From assembly GCA_009786715.1 (NCBI GenBank), contig WQRN01000057.1, forward strand, positions 1 to 8,467: a DNA stretch of 8,467 nucleotides, read 5' to 3'. The position numbers and the translations under genes were made by a program. The notes below the pieces were generated by a model. That model did no database searches. It had not been told where the DNA came from and saw only the letters and a program-made list of their open reading frames with translations. The DNA comes from Treponema sp. (lineage in GTDB: Bacteria; Spirochaetota; Spirochaetia; Treponematales; Breznakiellaceae). Shown here piece after piece: positions 1 to 6,824 of the stretch (positions are counted from its first letter, which is position 1; each line of letters begins with the position of its first letter).

Positions 1-326
1 AGTTTCCTCGCGGCGCGCGCCAAATGTACGGCATGATCGCCTATCCTTTCGATATTGCTTGTAAGTTTAAAGATCGTTACAATCTCGCGAAGATCGCGCG
101 CGACGGGCTGTTGTGTGGCGATAATCATCGCGGCATCATCTTCGATTCTTATTTGGAGAGCGTCTACTTCAGCGTCATCGGCGCGTACCTCTTTCGCCAA
201 ATCAGGATCACGCGTTCTAAGAGCCGTAAGAGCTTTGCCGAGGTTTTCTTCCACTCTGGTAGCCATTGCTAAAATGTCCTGCCGCAGCCTGCTTAATTCT
301 TCTGAAAAAAAGTTTCGTGTACTCAT
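1..326 (-). CDS. phoU: Phosphate-specific transport system accessory protein PhoU (3' part outside window)
   Basis: PhoU is a cytoplasmic negative regulator that links the Pst transporter to the PhoR-type sensor kinase and lowers Pho regulon expression when phosphate is plentiful. The frame starts at an ATG at 326-324 and stays open to the left edge, giving the first 108 residues of a protein that is usually about 220 long. The N-terminal half fits the helical PhoU fold: an FFSEELSRLRQDI start, an acidic/Arg helix around residues 40-65, and the family hallmark QQPVARDLR (72-80) followed by ERIGDHA (93-99), whose E and D residues form the metal-cluster motif of PhoU proteins. A purine-rich ribosome site (AAAGGGGATGGG, 345-334) overlaps the pstB stop, and only 16 bases separate the genes, so it is the last visible gene of the pst operon. 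Whether the second domain is intact cannot be seen. Confidence 0.95.
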   Translation of the reverse strand, partial: MSTRNFFSEELSRLRQDILAMATRVEENLGKALTALRTRDPDLAKEVRADDAEVDALQIRIEDDAAMIIATQQPVARDLREIVTIFKLTSNIERIGDHAVHLARAARK

Positions 327-342
327 ACTTTACCCATCCCCT

Positions 343-1098
343 TTAACCAAATCTTCCTGAAATATAATCTTCTGTCCTCTTGTCACGAGGCTTTGTAAAA
401 ACTTCCCTTGTATTATTATACTCTATTAACTCACCCAACAGGAAGAACGCCGTTCTGTTACTTACCCGCGACGCCTGATGCATGGCATGAGTCACAAGAA
501 CAATTGTAAATTCTTTTTTGAGCTCTCCGATTAATTCTTCGATACGCCCTGTCGCGATTGGATCCAATGCGCTTGTCGGCTCGTCCATCAGAATGATTTC
601 CGGCTTCATTGCTACGCTTCTTGCGATACAAAGCCTCTGCTGCTGTCCGCCAGAAAGCGCCTGAGCCGGTTTTTTAAGCCTGTCTTTTACTTCATCCCAA
701 AGCGCCGCTTTTTTCAACGATGTTTCCACGATGTCGGCAAGAACACGCTTGTCTTTAACACCCTGCATCCGCTGCCCGTACGCGACATTGTCAAATACCG
801 TCATATTAAAAGGATTCGGTTTTTGAAACACCATCCCCACACGGCTTCTAAGTTCCGTAACATCCATTGAGCCGTTTATATCCTGCCCGTCCAGTAAAAC
901 TTCTCCTGTTATGCGGCAGGACGGAATTAGATCGTTCATACGGTTCAGTATCCTGATAAACGTCGATTTTCCGCATCCTGACGGCCCGATAAGCGCGGCA
1001 ACATCACCTCTGTTAATGGTAAAGTTGATATTTTTTAACGCCTGAAAGTCACCGTAAAAGAGGTCTAAGTTTCTTACTTCTATTTTATATTCATTCAT
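343..1098 (-). CDS. pstB: Phosphate ABC transporter ATP-binding protein PstB
   Basis: PstB is the cytoplasmic ATPase that powers phosphate import through PstC/PstA. The 251-residue length is normal for the family. All nucleotide-binding elements are visible: Walker [10 protein letters not shown] (38-46), Q-loop FQKPNPF (91-97) with the PstB-typical NPF, ABC signature LSGGQQQRL (148-156), Walker B IILMDE (168-173), D-loop SALD (176-179) and the switch His (H204 in VTHAMHQA). The QKPNPF and [19 protein letters not shown] segments separate PstB from other ABC ATPases. The ATG at 1098-1096 follows a TAAGAAAAGGAAAA ribosome-site region, in a 15-base gap after pstA. No missing catalytic residue was seen. 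It is expected to be co-transcribed with pstSCA and phoU. Confidence 0.98.
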   Translation of the reverse strand: MNEYKIEVRNLDLFYGDFQALKNINFTINRGDVAALIGPSGCGKSTFIRILNRMNDLIPSCRITGEVLLDGQDINGSMDVTELRSRVGMVFQKPNPFNMTVFDNVAYGQRMQGVKDKRVLADIVETSLKKAALWDEVKDRLKKPAQALSGGQQQRLCIARSVAMKPEIILMDEPTSALDPIATGRIEELIGELKKEFTIVLVTHAMHQASRVSNRTAFFLLGELIEYNNTREVFTKPRDKRTEDYISGRFG

Positions 1099-1113
1099 AT
1101 TATTTTCCTTTTC

Positions 1114-1965
1114 TTAAACATCTCCTAATTTCTTTCTAAAGTTGGCGGTGAGGACTTTGGTTGCGGTATTGATTACTACAACTAAAATAACTAAGACAGA
1201 AGCTGTGGCAAAGGCAATTCCAAAATCTTCAGGGCGAACCGCTTCGTTTGTAAGATAATAAAGGTGAATTGTTAAAGTTCTTCCCGATTCAAAAATGGTG
1301 CGCGGCATATTTTTTGTTAAACCTACCGTTAGCAGCACAGGCGCAGACTCGCCCACAACGCGCCCGATTGCAAGAATTACAGATGTTAAAATCCCCGGAA
1401 GCGCGGACGGTAAAACAACATGAATAGTTGTTTGAAACTTTGTCGCGCCCAATGCAAGAGAGCCTTCGCGGAATGAATCGGGAATCGATTTTAAAGATTC
1501 TTCCGTTGTACGAATAATTACAGGCAGTATCATTATGCTCAAAGTGAGGGAGCCCGCTATTATTGATTGCCCGAAATTTAAAAATCGGCAAAAAACAAGA
1601 AGCCCGAAAAGCCCGTAAATAATCGAAGGAATCCCGGCAAGCGTCTCAATCGCAAGCCGTAAAATTCTTATAAACGAAGAATTGCCGGAATATTCATTTA
1701 AAAAAATCGCGGTCGCAAGCCCGACGGGAAGCGCGACGGCAATCGAAACAAGAACAACATAAAGAGTGGTAACAATCATCGGCAGAATCCCGGTCTGCGC
1801 GTTCGTAAGAAACTCCCAATTTAAAAACCCTGCCTGCGACTTAAAAATATAAATAATAATAAACGCTAAAACCACAACAACACCAGCCATAGCAACAGCC
1901 ATAACGGTGTATAAAATAGAATCTAAAACCTTACGTTTAATAAGCGTTACATTCATACTCTTCAT
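1114..1965 (-). CDS. pstA: Phosphate ABC transporter permease PstA
   Basis: PstA is one of the two inner-membrane permease subunits that form the phosphate channel. With the start used here it has 283 residues: a first membrane helix at about 16-40, then an MetI-type permease domain beginning near ILPMIVTTL (60-68). The ETLAGIPSIIYGLFG segment (107-121) is typical of PstA/PstC. The cytoplasmic EAA loop EGSLALGATKFQ (167-178) is the PstB docking site. The R202-x-x-G-E206 element matches the charged residues conserved in Pst permeases. The ATG at 1965-1963 overlaps the pstC stop as ATGA and has a GGAG ribosome site 8 bases upstream. An in-frame GTG at 1995 would add 10 residues (1114-1995) but overlaps pstC by 34 bases and is less convincing. 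Confidence 0.96.
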   Translation of the reverse strand: MKSMNVTLIKRKVLDSILYTVMAVAMAGVVVVLAFIIIYIFKSQAGFLNWEFLTNAQTGILPMIVTTLYVVLVSIAVALPVGLATAIFLNEYSGNSSFIRILRLAIETLAGIPSIIYGLFGLLVFCRFLNFGQSIIAGSLTLSIMILPVIIRTTEESLKSIPDSFREGSLALGATKFQTTIHVVLPSALPGILTSVILAIGRVVGESAPVLLTVGLTKNMPRTIFESGRTLTIHLYYLTNEAVRPEDFGIAFATASVLVILVVVINTATKVLTANFRKKLGDV

Positions 1966-3152
1966 AGCTCTTGCTCCATTCGTCTTCGATACCACAAAAT
2001 CACGCTATTCAAAATTAGAATAATCGAAAACAGCGTAACCCCAATCGAAAACAGCATCTCGCTGTGCCTGCCGGACGCATAACCCATTTCCATTGCGATT
2101 GTCGATGTTAATGTGCGAACGCTCGCCAAAGGATTTATCGTAAGCTGCGGCGAGTTGCCCGCGACAAGAATTACCGCCATAGTTTCTCCCACAGCGCGTG
2201 AAATGCCCAGAATCACTCCGGCGATTACACCCGAATTGGCATGAGGCAGAACAACCTTCCACGCTGTCTGCATTTTGCTCGCTCCAAGCGAAAGGCTTGC
2301 TTCTCTAACCGAGAGCGGAACCGCGCGTAAAGAAGTTTCCGCGATTGTGATAACAGTCGGCAGTATCATCAGCGCTAAAACAATTATGGCGGAAAAAAGC
2401 GTATTGCCTGATGGAATGTTAAAGGTGGTTCGTACAAACGGAACAATTACCATAAGCCCGAAAAATCCGTATACTACGGATGGAATCCCCGCGAGCAGTT
2501 CAACTCCGGCGCGGATAACAGACGCGGCTTTTGGTTTTAAAAATTCCGCCATGAAGAGCGCGCACAATAACGCGATTGGGACTCCCAAAAGAATAGCGCC
2601 GAAACTGGCGAGGAGGGTTCCGGCTATCATCGGGAAAACTCCGAAGACTTTATCCCGGCTTGGCCGCCATTCAAGACCGCTTATAAATTTTCCAAAATTG
2701 TAAGGCGGCTCGGGAAGGATAACATGTATCCGTTTTTGAAGCGCGGCAATCGCCGAAGGCCATGAGATAGTGTAAACATAACTTTCGGGATACGCAATTT
2801 CAATATCGCCGTTATGTGTAAAAGAAAGACATTTTTCAGGATTTTTTTCTTTTGTATCAATTTTAATTTCGAGAGAATTAACAACATCTCCGACAGGAAA
2901 ACTAATTGAGATTACTTCGGTATTTTTTGGAATATCAATAAAAGTGTTATGATTTTTATAAGACATTCCGTTAACTGTAATTTCATCTATACGCTGCGCG
3001 ACAAGACGTATACCGGAAGAAGTGGAAGTGAAAAACGGCGCTGAACCTTGAGCGAAAACAAAAAGCAAAATAGCCCCCAGCGCCAGTACGGAAAAGAGGG
3101 CTACAATGCTTACAAGATGTTTAAAAAAAACATCCGAAAATTTACGGTTCAT
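1962..3152 (-). CDS. pstC: Phosphate ABC transporter permease PstC with large extracytoplasmic insert
   Basis: PstC is the second permease subunit of the phosphate importer and pairs with PstA. At 396 residues it is clearly longer than the usual 300-340. The first membrane helix is at about 13-35. A hydrophilic, beta-looking stretch of roughly 110 residues (about 47-155) then precedes the normal family start GLEWRPSRDKVFGVFPMIAG (159-178). From there it is standard: ELLAGIPSVVYGFFG (218-232), the EAA loop REASLSLGASK (283-293) for PstB docking, and SRAVGETMA (318-326) with the conserved Arg319 and Glu323. The ATG at 3152-3150 is 15 bases after the pstS stop; its ribosome site is weak (only TTAGG further upstream), so coupling to pstS is likely. 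The stop overlaps the pstA start by 4 bases. The insert is in frame, so this does not look like a frameshift or pseudogene. Confidence 0.96.
   Translation of the reverse strand: MNRKFSDVFFKHLVSIVALFSVLALGAILLFVFAQGSAPFFTSTSSGIRLVAQRIDEITVNGMSYKNHNTFIDIPKNTEVISISFPVGDVVNSLEIKIDTKEKNPEKCLSFTHNGDIEIAYPESYVYTISWPSAIAALQKRIHVILPEPPYNFGKFISGLEWRPSRDKVFGVFPMIAGTLLASFGAILLGVPIALLCALFMAEFLKPKAASVIRAGVELLAGIPSVVYGFFGLMVIVPFVRTTFNIPSGNTLFSAIIVLALMILPTVITIAETSLRAVPLSVREASLSLGASKMQTAWKVVLPHANSGVIAGVILGISRAVGETMAVILVAGNSPQLTINPLASVRTLTSTIAMEMGYASGRHSEMLFSIGVTLFSIILILNSVILWYRRRMEQEL
1974..1977 (-). promoter_or_regulatory. Ribosome binding site that decides the pstA start
   Basis: GGAG lies 8 bases before the ATG at 1965-1963, inside the last codons of pstC. 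Together with the ATGA stop/start overlap it favours translational coupling of pstC and pstA over the GTG start 30 bases upstream. Confidence 0.6.
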
Positions 3153-3167
3153 GCGTGGAAAACCTAA

Positions 3168-3983
3168 TTAATTAACAGGTATCCAGCTCTTTCGGACAAT
3201 GGCCTGCCCTTCAGAACTGAGCATCCATTGAATAAACGCCGCGCTTTCGGCATGCAAATTATTTCCGGTAAGAACGATAAAAGGACGCGCGATTTTATAA
3301 GAGCCGTTTACAACATTCGCCGCGCTTGCCGCAACTGTGCCGACAGAAACAGACTTGGTTGTATCATCAACCGAACCGAGGGAAATATATCCAATAGCGT
3401 TTGGATTCTGCGCGATACCGGCTTTAATTGCGCCCGTGCTTGTTGATTCATTCGCCCCGGCGCGAAGTTTACCCTGAAAGCCAACCAGCTCTTCAAAAGC
3501 TCCGCGGGTGCCTGAGCCTTCTTCGCGGCTGATAACGGCAATTGTTCCGCGCGCGCCGCCGACCTGGCTCCAATCGGTAATCGCGCCAGTGTAAATGCCT
3601 CTAATCTGTTCGATTGTAAGACTGGACACTTCATTATTTTTATTAACAATTACCGCAATGCCGTCGATGGCGACAACCTCAGTTCTAAGCCCTCTTCCCT
3701 GTTCGGCCGGCGTAAGATCGCGGCTGGACATTCCAATCTGGTAAGTTACACCGGTATTTGTGATCCCGTCGCCGGAACCGGTGCCGTTAATGTTCACCTT
3801 AATATTTGGTTTTTTAATAGCGTATTCATGTGCAAACATCTCCATTAGCGGAGTGACAGAAGTTGATCCGCCAACTTCGATTGTGTACGGCTGCGCAGTA
3901 CCAGCCTGACTAGTTGAACCCTTTGAACAAGCTCCTGCCAAAACCATAATTGCCGCAACTACAGCGATAAATTTAAATTTCAT
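3168..3983 (-). CDS. pstS: Phosphate-binding lipoprotein PstS
   Basis: PstS captures inorganic phosphate outside the inner membrane and hands it to PstCA. The product is 271 residues, shorter than E. coli PstS (about 346) and closer to the compact PstS type common in Gram-positive bacteria. It starts with a lipoprotein signal, MKFKFIAVVAAIMVLAGAC, with the lipobox LAGAC and Cys19 as the likely lipidated residue. Phosphate-site motifs are clear: VGGSTSVTPL (37-46), GTGSGDGI (67-74), SSRDL (86-90) and SREEGSGTRGAF (152-163), whose Arg153, Ser157, Gly158 and Thr159 match the ligand loop. YTGAITDWSQVGG (131-143) is also a family signature. A strong ribosome site AAGGAGT (3995-3989) precedes the ATG. 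It is the first gene of pstSCAB-phoU and follows a Pho-box-like array (4026-4064). Confidence 0.97.
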   Translation of the reverse strand: MKFKFIAVVAAIMVLAGACSKGSTSQAGTAQPYTIEVGGSTSVTPLMEMFAHEYAIKKPNIKVNINGTGSGDGITNTGVTYQIGMSSRDLTPAEQGRGLRTEVVAIDGIAVIVNKNNEVSSLTIEQIRGIYTGAITDWSQVGGARGTIAVISREEGSGTRGAFEELVGFQGKLRAGANESTSTGAIKAGIAQNPNAIGYISLGSVDDTTKSVSVGTVAASAANVVNGSYKIARPFIVLTGNNLHAESAAFIQWMLSSEGQAIVRKSWIPVN

Positions 3984-4010
3984 AATTTACTCCTTGTGTA
4001 AGATAAGATA

Positions 4011-4064
4011 AGTATATTTTTGACAGGTTAAGAGTTAATGAATGAATTGTTAAAATTTGGTTAA
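4011..4064 (-). promoter_or_regulatory. Pho-box-like promoter of pstSCAB-phoU
   Basis: On the minus strand there are four hexamers spaced exactly 11 bases apart: TTAACC (4064-4059), TTAACA (4053-4048), TTCATT (4042-4037, degenerate) and TTAACC (4031-4026). An extra out-of-phase TTAACT lies at 4038-4033. A -10-like TATACT (4016-4011; five of six match TATAAT) starts 15 bases after the start of the last repeat, and no good -35 is present, as expected where an activator replaces it. Eleven-base direct repeats are the known geometry of PhoB/PhoP operators; TTAACA is close to the Bacillus PhoP hexamer. The same layout occurs before phoA. The regulator itself is not in the window, so the assignment is inferred. 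Confidence 0.68.
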
Positions 4065-4088
4065 AATAGCAAGGTATAAAATAAGTCT

Positions 4089-5243
4089 TTAATTATTTTT
4101 TAGTAACATTCCGCCTGCAAAGACTGTAAGCGGCGCTACCAATATTAAACCGAAACTGCCGACTAGGGTATGTACAATTTCAGAAGAGACCCAGATCATG
4201 TTAATAATATTTTCCAGTGGGACTCCCTGCGCGATAAAAACCATTATCATCGCTGTGTATTCCGCGGAATAAGCGAGAAGCAATGTTGTGGTCATTGTGC
4301 CGGATGCCTGACGCGCGACCGTATAACCTGAACGCATCAATGCAAATCTTGAAATTTCAGGCTGCTGTTTTTTAATTTCATCCATTGCGGCGGATACATC
4401 CATCGAAAGATCTGTCATTGCGCCTGAAGCCGCGATAAAAACGCCTGAAATAAAAAGATGAGCAAGATTTAAATGACCGAAACCTGTAAAAAGCAGATTT
4501 TCTGTAAAAGGCCGCACTGCGCCGTGAATCTTAAACCATGAAGTAAAAGCTAAAGCAAGTATTGAGGTTATTAAAATTCCGCCTGCAGCGCCGAGAAAAG
4601 CGCTAAGCGCGCGCCGCGATAATCCGCCTACCAGAAATAATGTTAAAGACGTAATTAATAAAGCGATAAGTATTGAAGCGAAGATTGGATTCCAGCCATG
4701 CAGTATCATCGGATAAAGGATGCGTACAAGCGCCATTATTGTAAAAGTAAAAGAGACAAGGGTTTTAATTCCCATCCAACCCATAATAAGTATCATGGCG
4801 GCAATAAAACATACCGCAAGAAAAATAGTTTTATGGGTACGGTAATGATCGATCATTTGAACGTGAGCTATTTTTTCATCATCGGTTAGTCTTATTACAG
4901 CAAGGGCAATATCGCCTTTCATATAGATTTTATCTAATTCCATTTTGCCGATCAGGTTATTTGAAGAAGGGTGAAGCTCTCCTTTGAAACGCTTTGATAA
5001 AACTTCAACATCAAGCTGCTGATCACCTTGCCTTACAGGGCCGATTATTTTCAACATTTCATTATTTACATTTACAACGCGTACTCTCGCTCTTATCGAG
5101 TTTGAATAAACTGCGCTGCCTTCAAATCCGGTTGGAATAAACATTATTAGAATTGTTAAAATTCCTGTGACAATTATAAAAACGATATCCTTCCTTGATT
5201 CTTTATAGAAACCCAGGAAGGATATAGCGTCGTGTTTTAACAT
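4089..5243 (-). CDS. YibE/F-family polytopic membrane protein
   Basis: This 384-residue protein belongs to the YibE/F family (PF07907), whose function is not established. A cytoplasmic N-terminus of about 19 residues leads into one membrane helix (20-36). A soluble, probably extracytoplasmic, beta-rich domain of about 95 residues follows (about 40-135; GPVRQGDQQLDVEV at 68-81, KIYMKGDIAL at 105-114). The rest is a block of about seven hydrophobic helices from 138 to 380. The best family signatures are GAMTDLSMDVSAAMDEI (274-290), GTMTTTLLLAY (315-325) and the C-terminal VGSFGLILVAPLT (361-373). The ATG at 5243-5241 lies 3 bases after the phoA stop, with AAAGGT overlapping the end of phoA, so the two genes are very likely one transcript and perhaps translationally coupled. 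That context suggests a role in phosphate starvation (transport, or helping a surface phosphatase), which is inference only. Confidence 0.88.
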   Translation of the reverse strand: MLKHDAISFLGFYKESRKDIVFIIVTGILTILIMFIPTGFEGSAVYSNSIRARVRVVNVNNEMLKIIGPVRQGDQQLDVEVLSKRFKGELHPSSNNLIGKMELDKIYMKGDIALAVIRLTDDEKIAHVQMIDHYRTHKTIFLAVCFIAAMILIMGWMGIKTLVSFTFTIMALVRILYPMILHGWNPIFASILIALLITSLTLFLVGGLSRRALSAFLGAAGGILITSILALAFTSWFKIHGAVRPFTENLLFTGFGHLNLAHLFISGVFIAASGAMTDLSMDVSAAMDEIKKQQPEISRFALMRSGYTVARQASGTMTTTLLLAYSAEYTAMIMVFIAQGVPLENIINMIWVSSEIVHTLVGSFGLILVAPLTVFAGGMLLKNN

Positions 5244-5246
5244 TAA

Positions 5247-6722
5247 CTATTTTACCTTTATGTTCATTGCGCTTGCGAGTTTAAAGAAAATATCGGTGTT
5301 GTCGTAATAGCCGCCGAATATCTCCTGATGAACTCCGCTGGCAAAAGTCGTAACAGGAACACCTGTGTGCGCAAAACTTGTCCATCCGATGCCTGCCGTC
5401 TGATTCATTATCTGGGTTAATTTTATAGTAAGCGGTTCATAACCTCCGTACAGCAAATATTTATCTTCAGCAAAGGAGCGAACCTGCTGATTTCCCATTG
5501 AATGCTGAAAAGCGAATTCAATTTCCTGTTTTTGAACAGCGGTAAGAGAATTAAAATCTATTCCAAAGGAATCTTTTATAGCAGAATAAAGATCATCGAG
5601 CTTTGCATTTGATGGATTCACTCTTGTTTTATAGGGTTTTAGAATTTCATCGTCGAACGCGACATACGATCTTTTCTGTAACGCAATTCTGTCAAAAAAT
5701 GTATCGTATTGAGTTCCGGCAAAACCAATTGTCATACCGCCTGTTTCATGATCGCCTGTTATAACAATGAGCGTCTCTTTTGGATGATGATTCGCAAAAT
5801 CAAGAGCTACCGCAATTGCCGTGTCTAACGCAAGCACATCGTTTATATTCGCTCCGGCATCGTTAGCGTGTCCTGCCCAGTCAATCTTTCCGGCTTCTAC
5901 CATCATAAAAAAACCTTTTGGATTATCCAGAAGTTCGATTCCTTTTTTTGTAAGATCCGCAAGAGAAAGATCTCCGCTTTTACGGTCGATTTCATAAGGC
6001 ATCGCTTCAGAATCCTGTAATACTTCATTTACTTTGATCACTTTTCCCACGCCGGGACGCAGCGCGTTAAAACCGGCTTTAGTATCAACGTAAGTAAAGC
6101 CGTTAGAAACCGCGATTTCTATCGCGTCTTTTTGATCGCCGTTTTTTCCCCTGCGCTGAGCTAAAGCGCCGCCTGCGATATAATCAATATTGCTATTGGC
6201 AAGCTGAACTCCTAAATCATACAGATCGCCGCGTGAAGGAACTGATCCGTAAAATGACGCGGGAGTTGCATGGTTCAGCGTAACTGTTGTAACAATGCCG
6301 ACTTTCCTTCCCGATTCCGATACATATTGGGAAAGGTTTTTAAAATTCTGTTTCCTGCCAGGATCCATGTTAATAACGCCGCTGAGCGTTTTTTTACCAG
6401 AAGCAATCGCGGTTCCGGCGGAAGCGGAATCGGTAATAAAAGTTCCGGCATCATGCGTTGTTGTAAGTCCCGCTACCGGAAACTTTGTGAACCTAAGACG
6501 GGTTATCTCAATATCGCTTGACTGGCGCGCTGTAGAGAACACTTCGGCGGCGTTGATCTGAGCCATTGACATACCATCGCCTATAAACAGAAACACATAC
6601 TTTGCCTTTCCATTAACAGTAAGCGGTGAAGCGCTGATTGATTCTTGTTTATCACATGCCGCAAATAATAATAAAATACCAAATGATAATAAAACCAGTG
6701 AAAAAATAATTTTTTTATTCAT
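5247..6722 (-). CDS. phoA: Alkaline phosphatase, lipoprotein (PhoA family)
   Basis: Alkaline phosphatase hydrolyses phosphate monoesters outside the inner membrane, freeing phosphate for PstS. The 491-residue product has a signal peptide ending LLLFAAC with Cys23 as likely lipid anchor; Phe at -3 makes the lipobox unusual. Catalytic residues align with the E. coli enzyme: metal ligand Asp49 (FIGDGMS), nucleophile Ser99 (TDSASAG), His151 and Thr153 (NHATPA), Arg164, Glu276 (MVEAG), Asp281 and His285 (IDWAGHAND), Asp324 and His325 (TGDHETGG), and His452 (AHTGVPV). His151 and Trp282 replace E. coli Asp153 and Lys328, a pair reported in cold-adapted bacterial enzymes such as TAB5. The ATG at 6722-6720 is chosen because AAGGAG lies 7 bases upstream. 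An upstream in-frame ATG at 6761 has no ribosome site, adds 13 residues in front of the signal peptide and lies within the apparent promoter. YibE/F follows after 3 bases. Confidence 0.95.
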   Translation of the reverse strand: MNKKIIFSLVLLSFGILLLFAACDKQESISASPLTVNGKAKYVFLFIGDGMSMAQINAAEVFSTARQSSDIEITRLRFTKFPVAGLTTTHDAGTFITDSASAGTAIASGKKTLSGVINMDPGRKQNFKNLSQYVSESGRKVGIVTTVTLNHATPASFYGSVPSRGDLYDLGVQLANSNIDYIAGGALAQRRGKNGDQKDAIEIAVSNGFTYVDTKAGFNALRPGVGKVIKVNEVLQDSEAMPYEIDRKSGDLSLADLTKKGIELLDNPKGFFMMVEAGKIDWAGHANDAGANINDVLALDTAIAVALDFANHHPKETLIVITGDHETGGMTIGFAGTQYDTFFDRIALQKRSYVAFDDEILKPYKTRVNPSNAKLDDLYSAIKDSFGIDFNSLTAVQKQEIEFAFQHSMGNQQVRSFAEDKYLLYGGYEPLTIKLTQIMNQTAGIGWTSFAHTGVPVTTFASGVHQEIFGGYYDNTDIFFKLASAMNIKVK

Positions 6723-6729
6723 AATAATT

Positions 6730-6735
6730 CTCCTT
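6730..6735 (-). promoter_or_regulatory. Ribosome binding site that decides the phoA start
   Basis: AAGGAG sits 7 bases before the ATG at 6722-6720, directly in front of a Lys-rich signal peptide (MNKKII). No such site precedes the in-frame ATG at 6761-6759, so the shorter protein is preferred. Confidence 0.75.
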
Positions 6736-6752
6736 ATAAAAATGTTGGGTAC

Positions 6753-6806
6753 AATATGCATTACATTTGTTAAAATTTTGTTTAATTAATGTAAAAAAAT
6801 AATTAA
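6753..6806 (-). promoter_or_regulatory. Pho-box-like promoter of phoA and the YibE/F gene
   Basis: On the minus strand four hexamers follow one another at exactly 11-base steps: TTAATT (6806-6801), TTTACA (6795-6790), TAAACA (6784-6779) and TTAACA (6773-6768). A weak -10-like CATATT (6758-6753) begins 15 bases after the start of the last repeat, the same offset as in the pstS promoter. This matches the four-repeat, 11-base-period layout known for PhoP-type operators. The region is AT-rich, so single hexamers are not significant; the shared period, number of copies and offset at two phosphate genes are what support the call. It also covers the upstream ATG at 6761, arguing against that start. 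Confidence 0.62.
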
Positions 6807-6824
6807 TTAGGTTTCTGCCCATTT

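Noticed and set aside
24..360. Plus-strand open frames of 82 and 101 codons at the left edge
   Set aside because: They lie antisense to phoU, which has unmistakable family motifs; their translations resemble no known family.
1966..1995. GTG start giving pstA ten extra residues
   Set aside because: It would overlap pstC by 34 bases, while the ATG at 1965 has a GGAG site and the common ATGA coupling overlap.
2275..2703. Plus-strand open frame of 142 codons
   Set aside because: It is fully antisense to the conserved pstC permease core; it is open because of the codon pattern of the real gene and lacks a convincing ribosome site.
4021..4026. E. coli-type Pho box half-site CTGTCA before pstS
   Set aside because: Only one copy exists, with no second CTGTCA-like unit 11 bases away; the TTAAC series explains the region better.
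6270..6561. Plus-strand open frames of 83 and 88 codons
   Set aside because: Both are antisense to the catalytic core of phoA and show no family features.
6801..6824. Rho-independent terminator after the porin-like gene
   Set aside because: There is a T run after TAATTAATTA, but no GC-containing stem of useful length; the bases are better explained by the repeat array.
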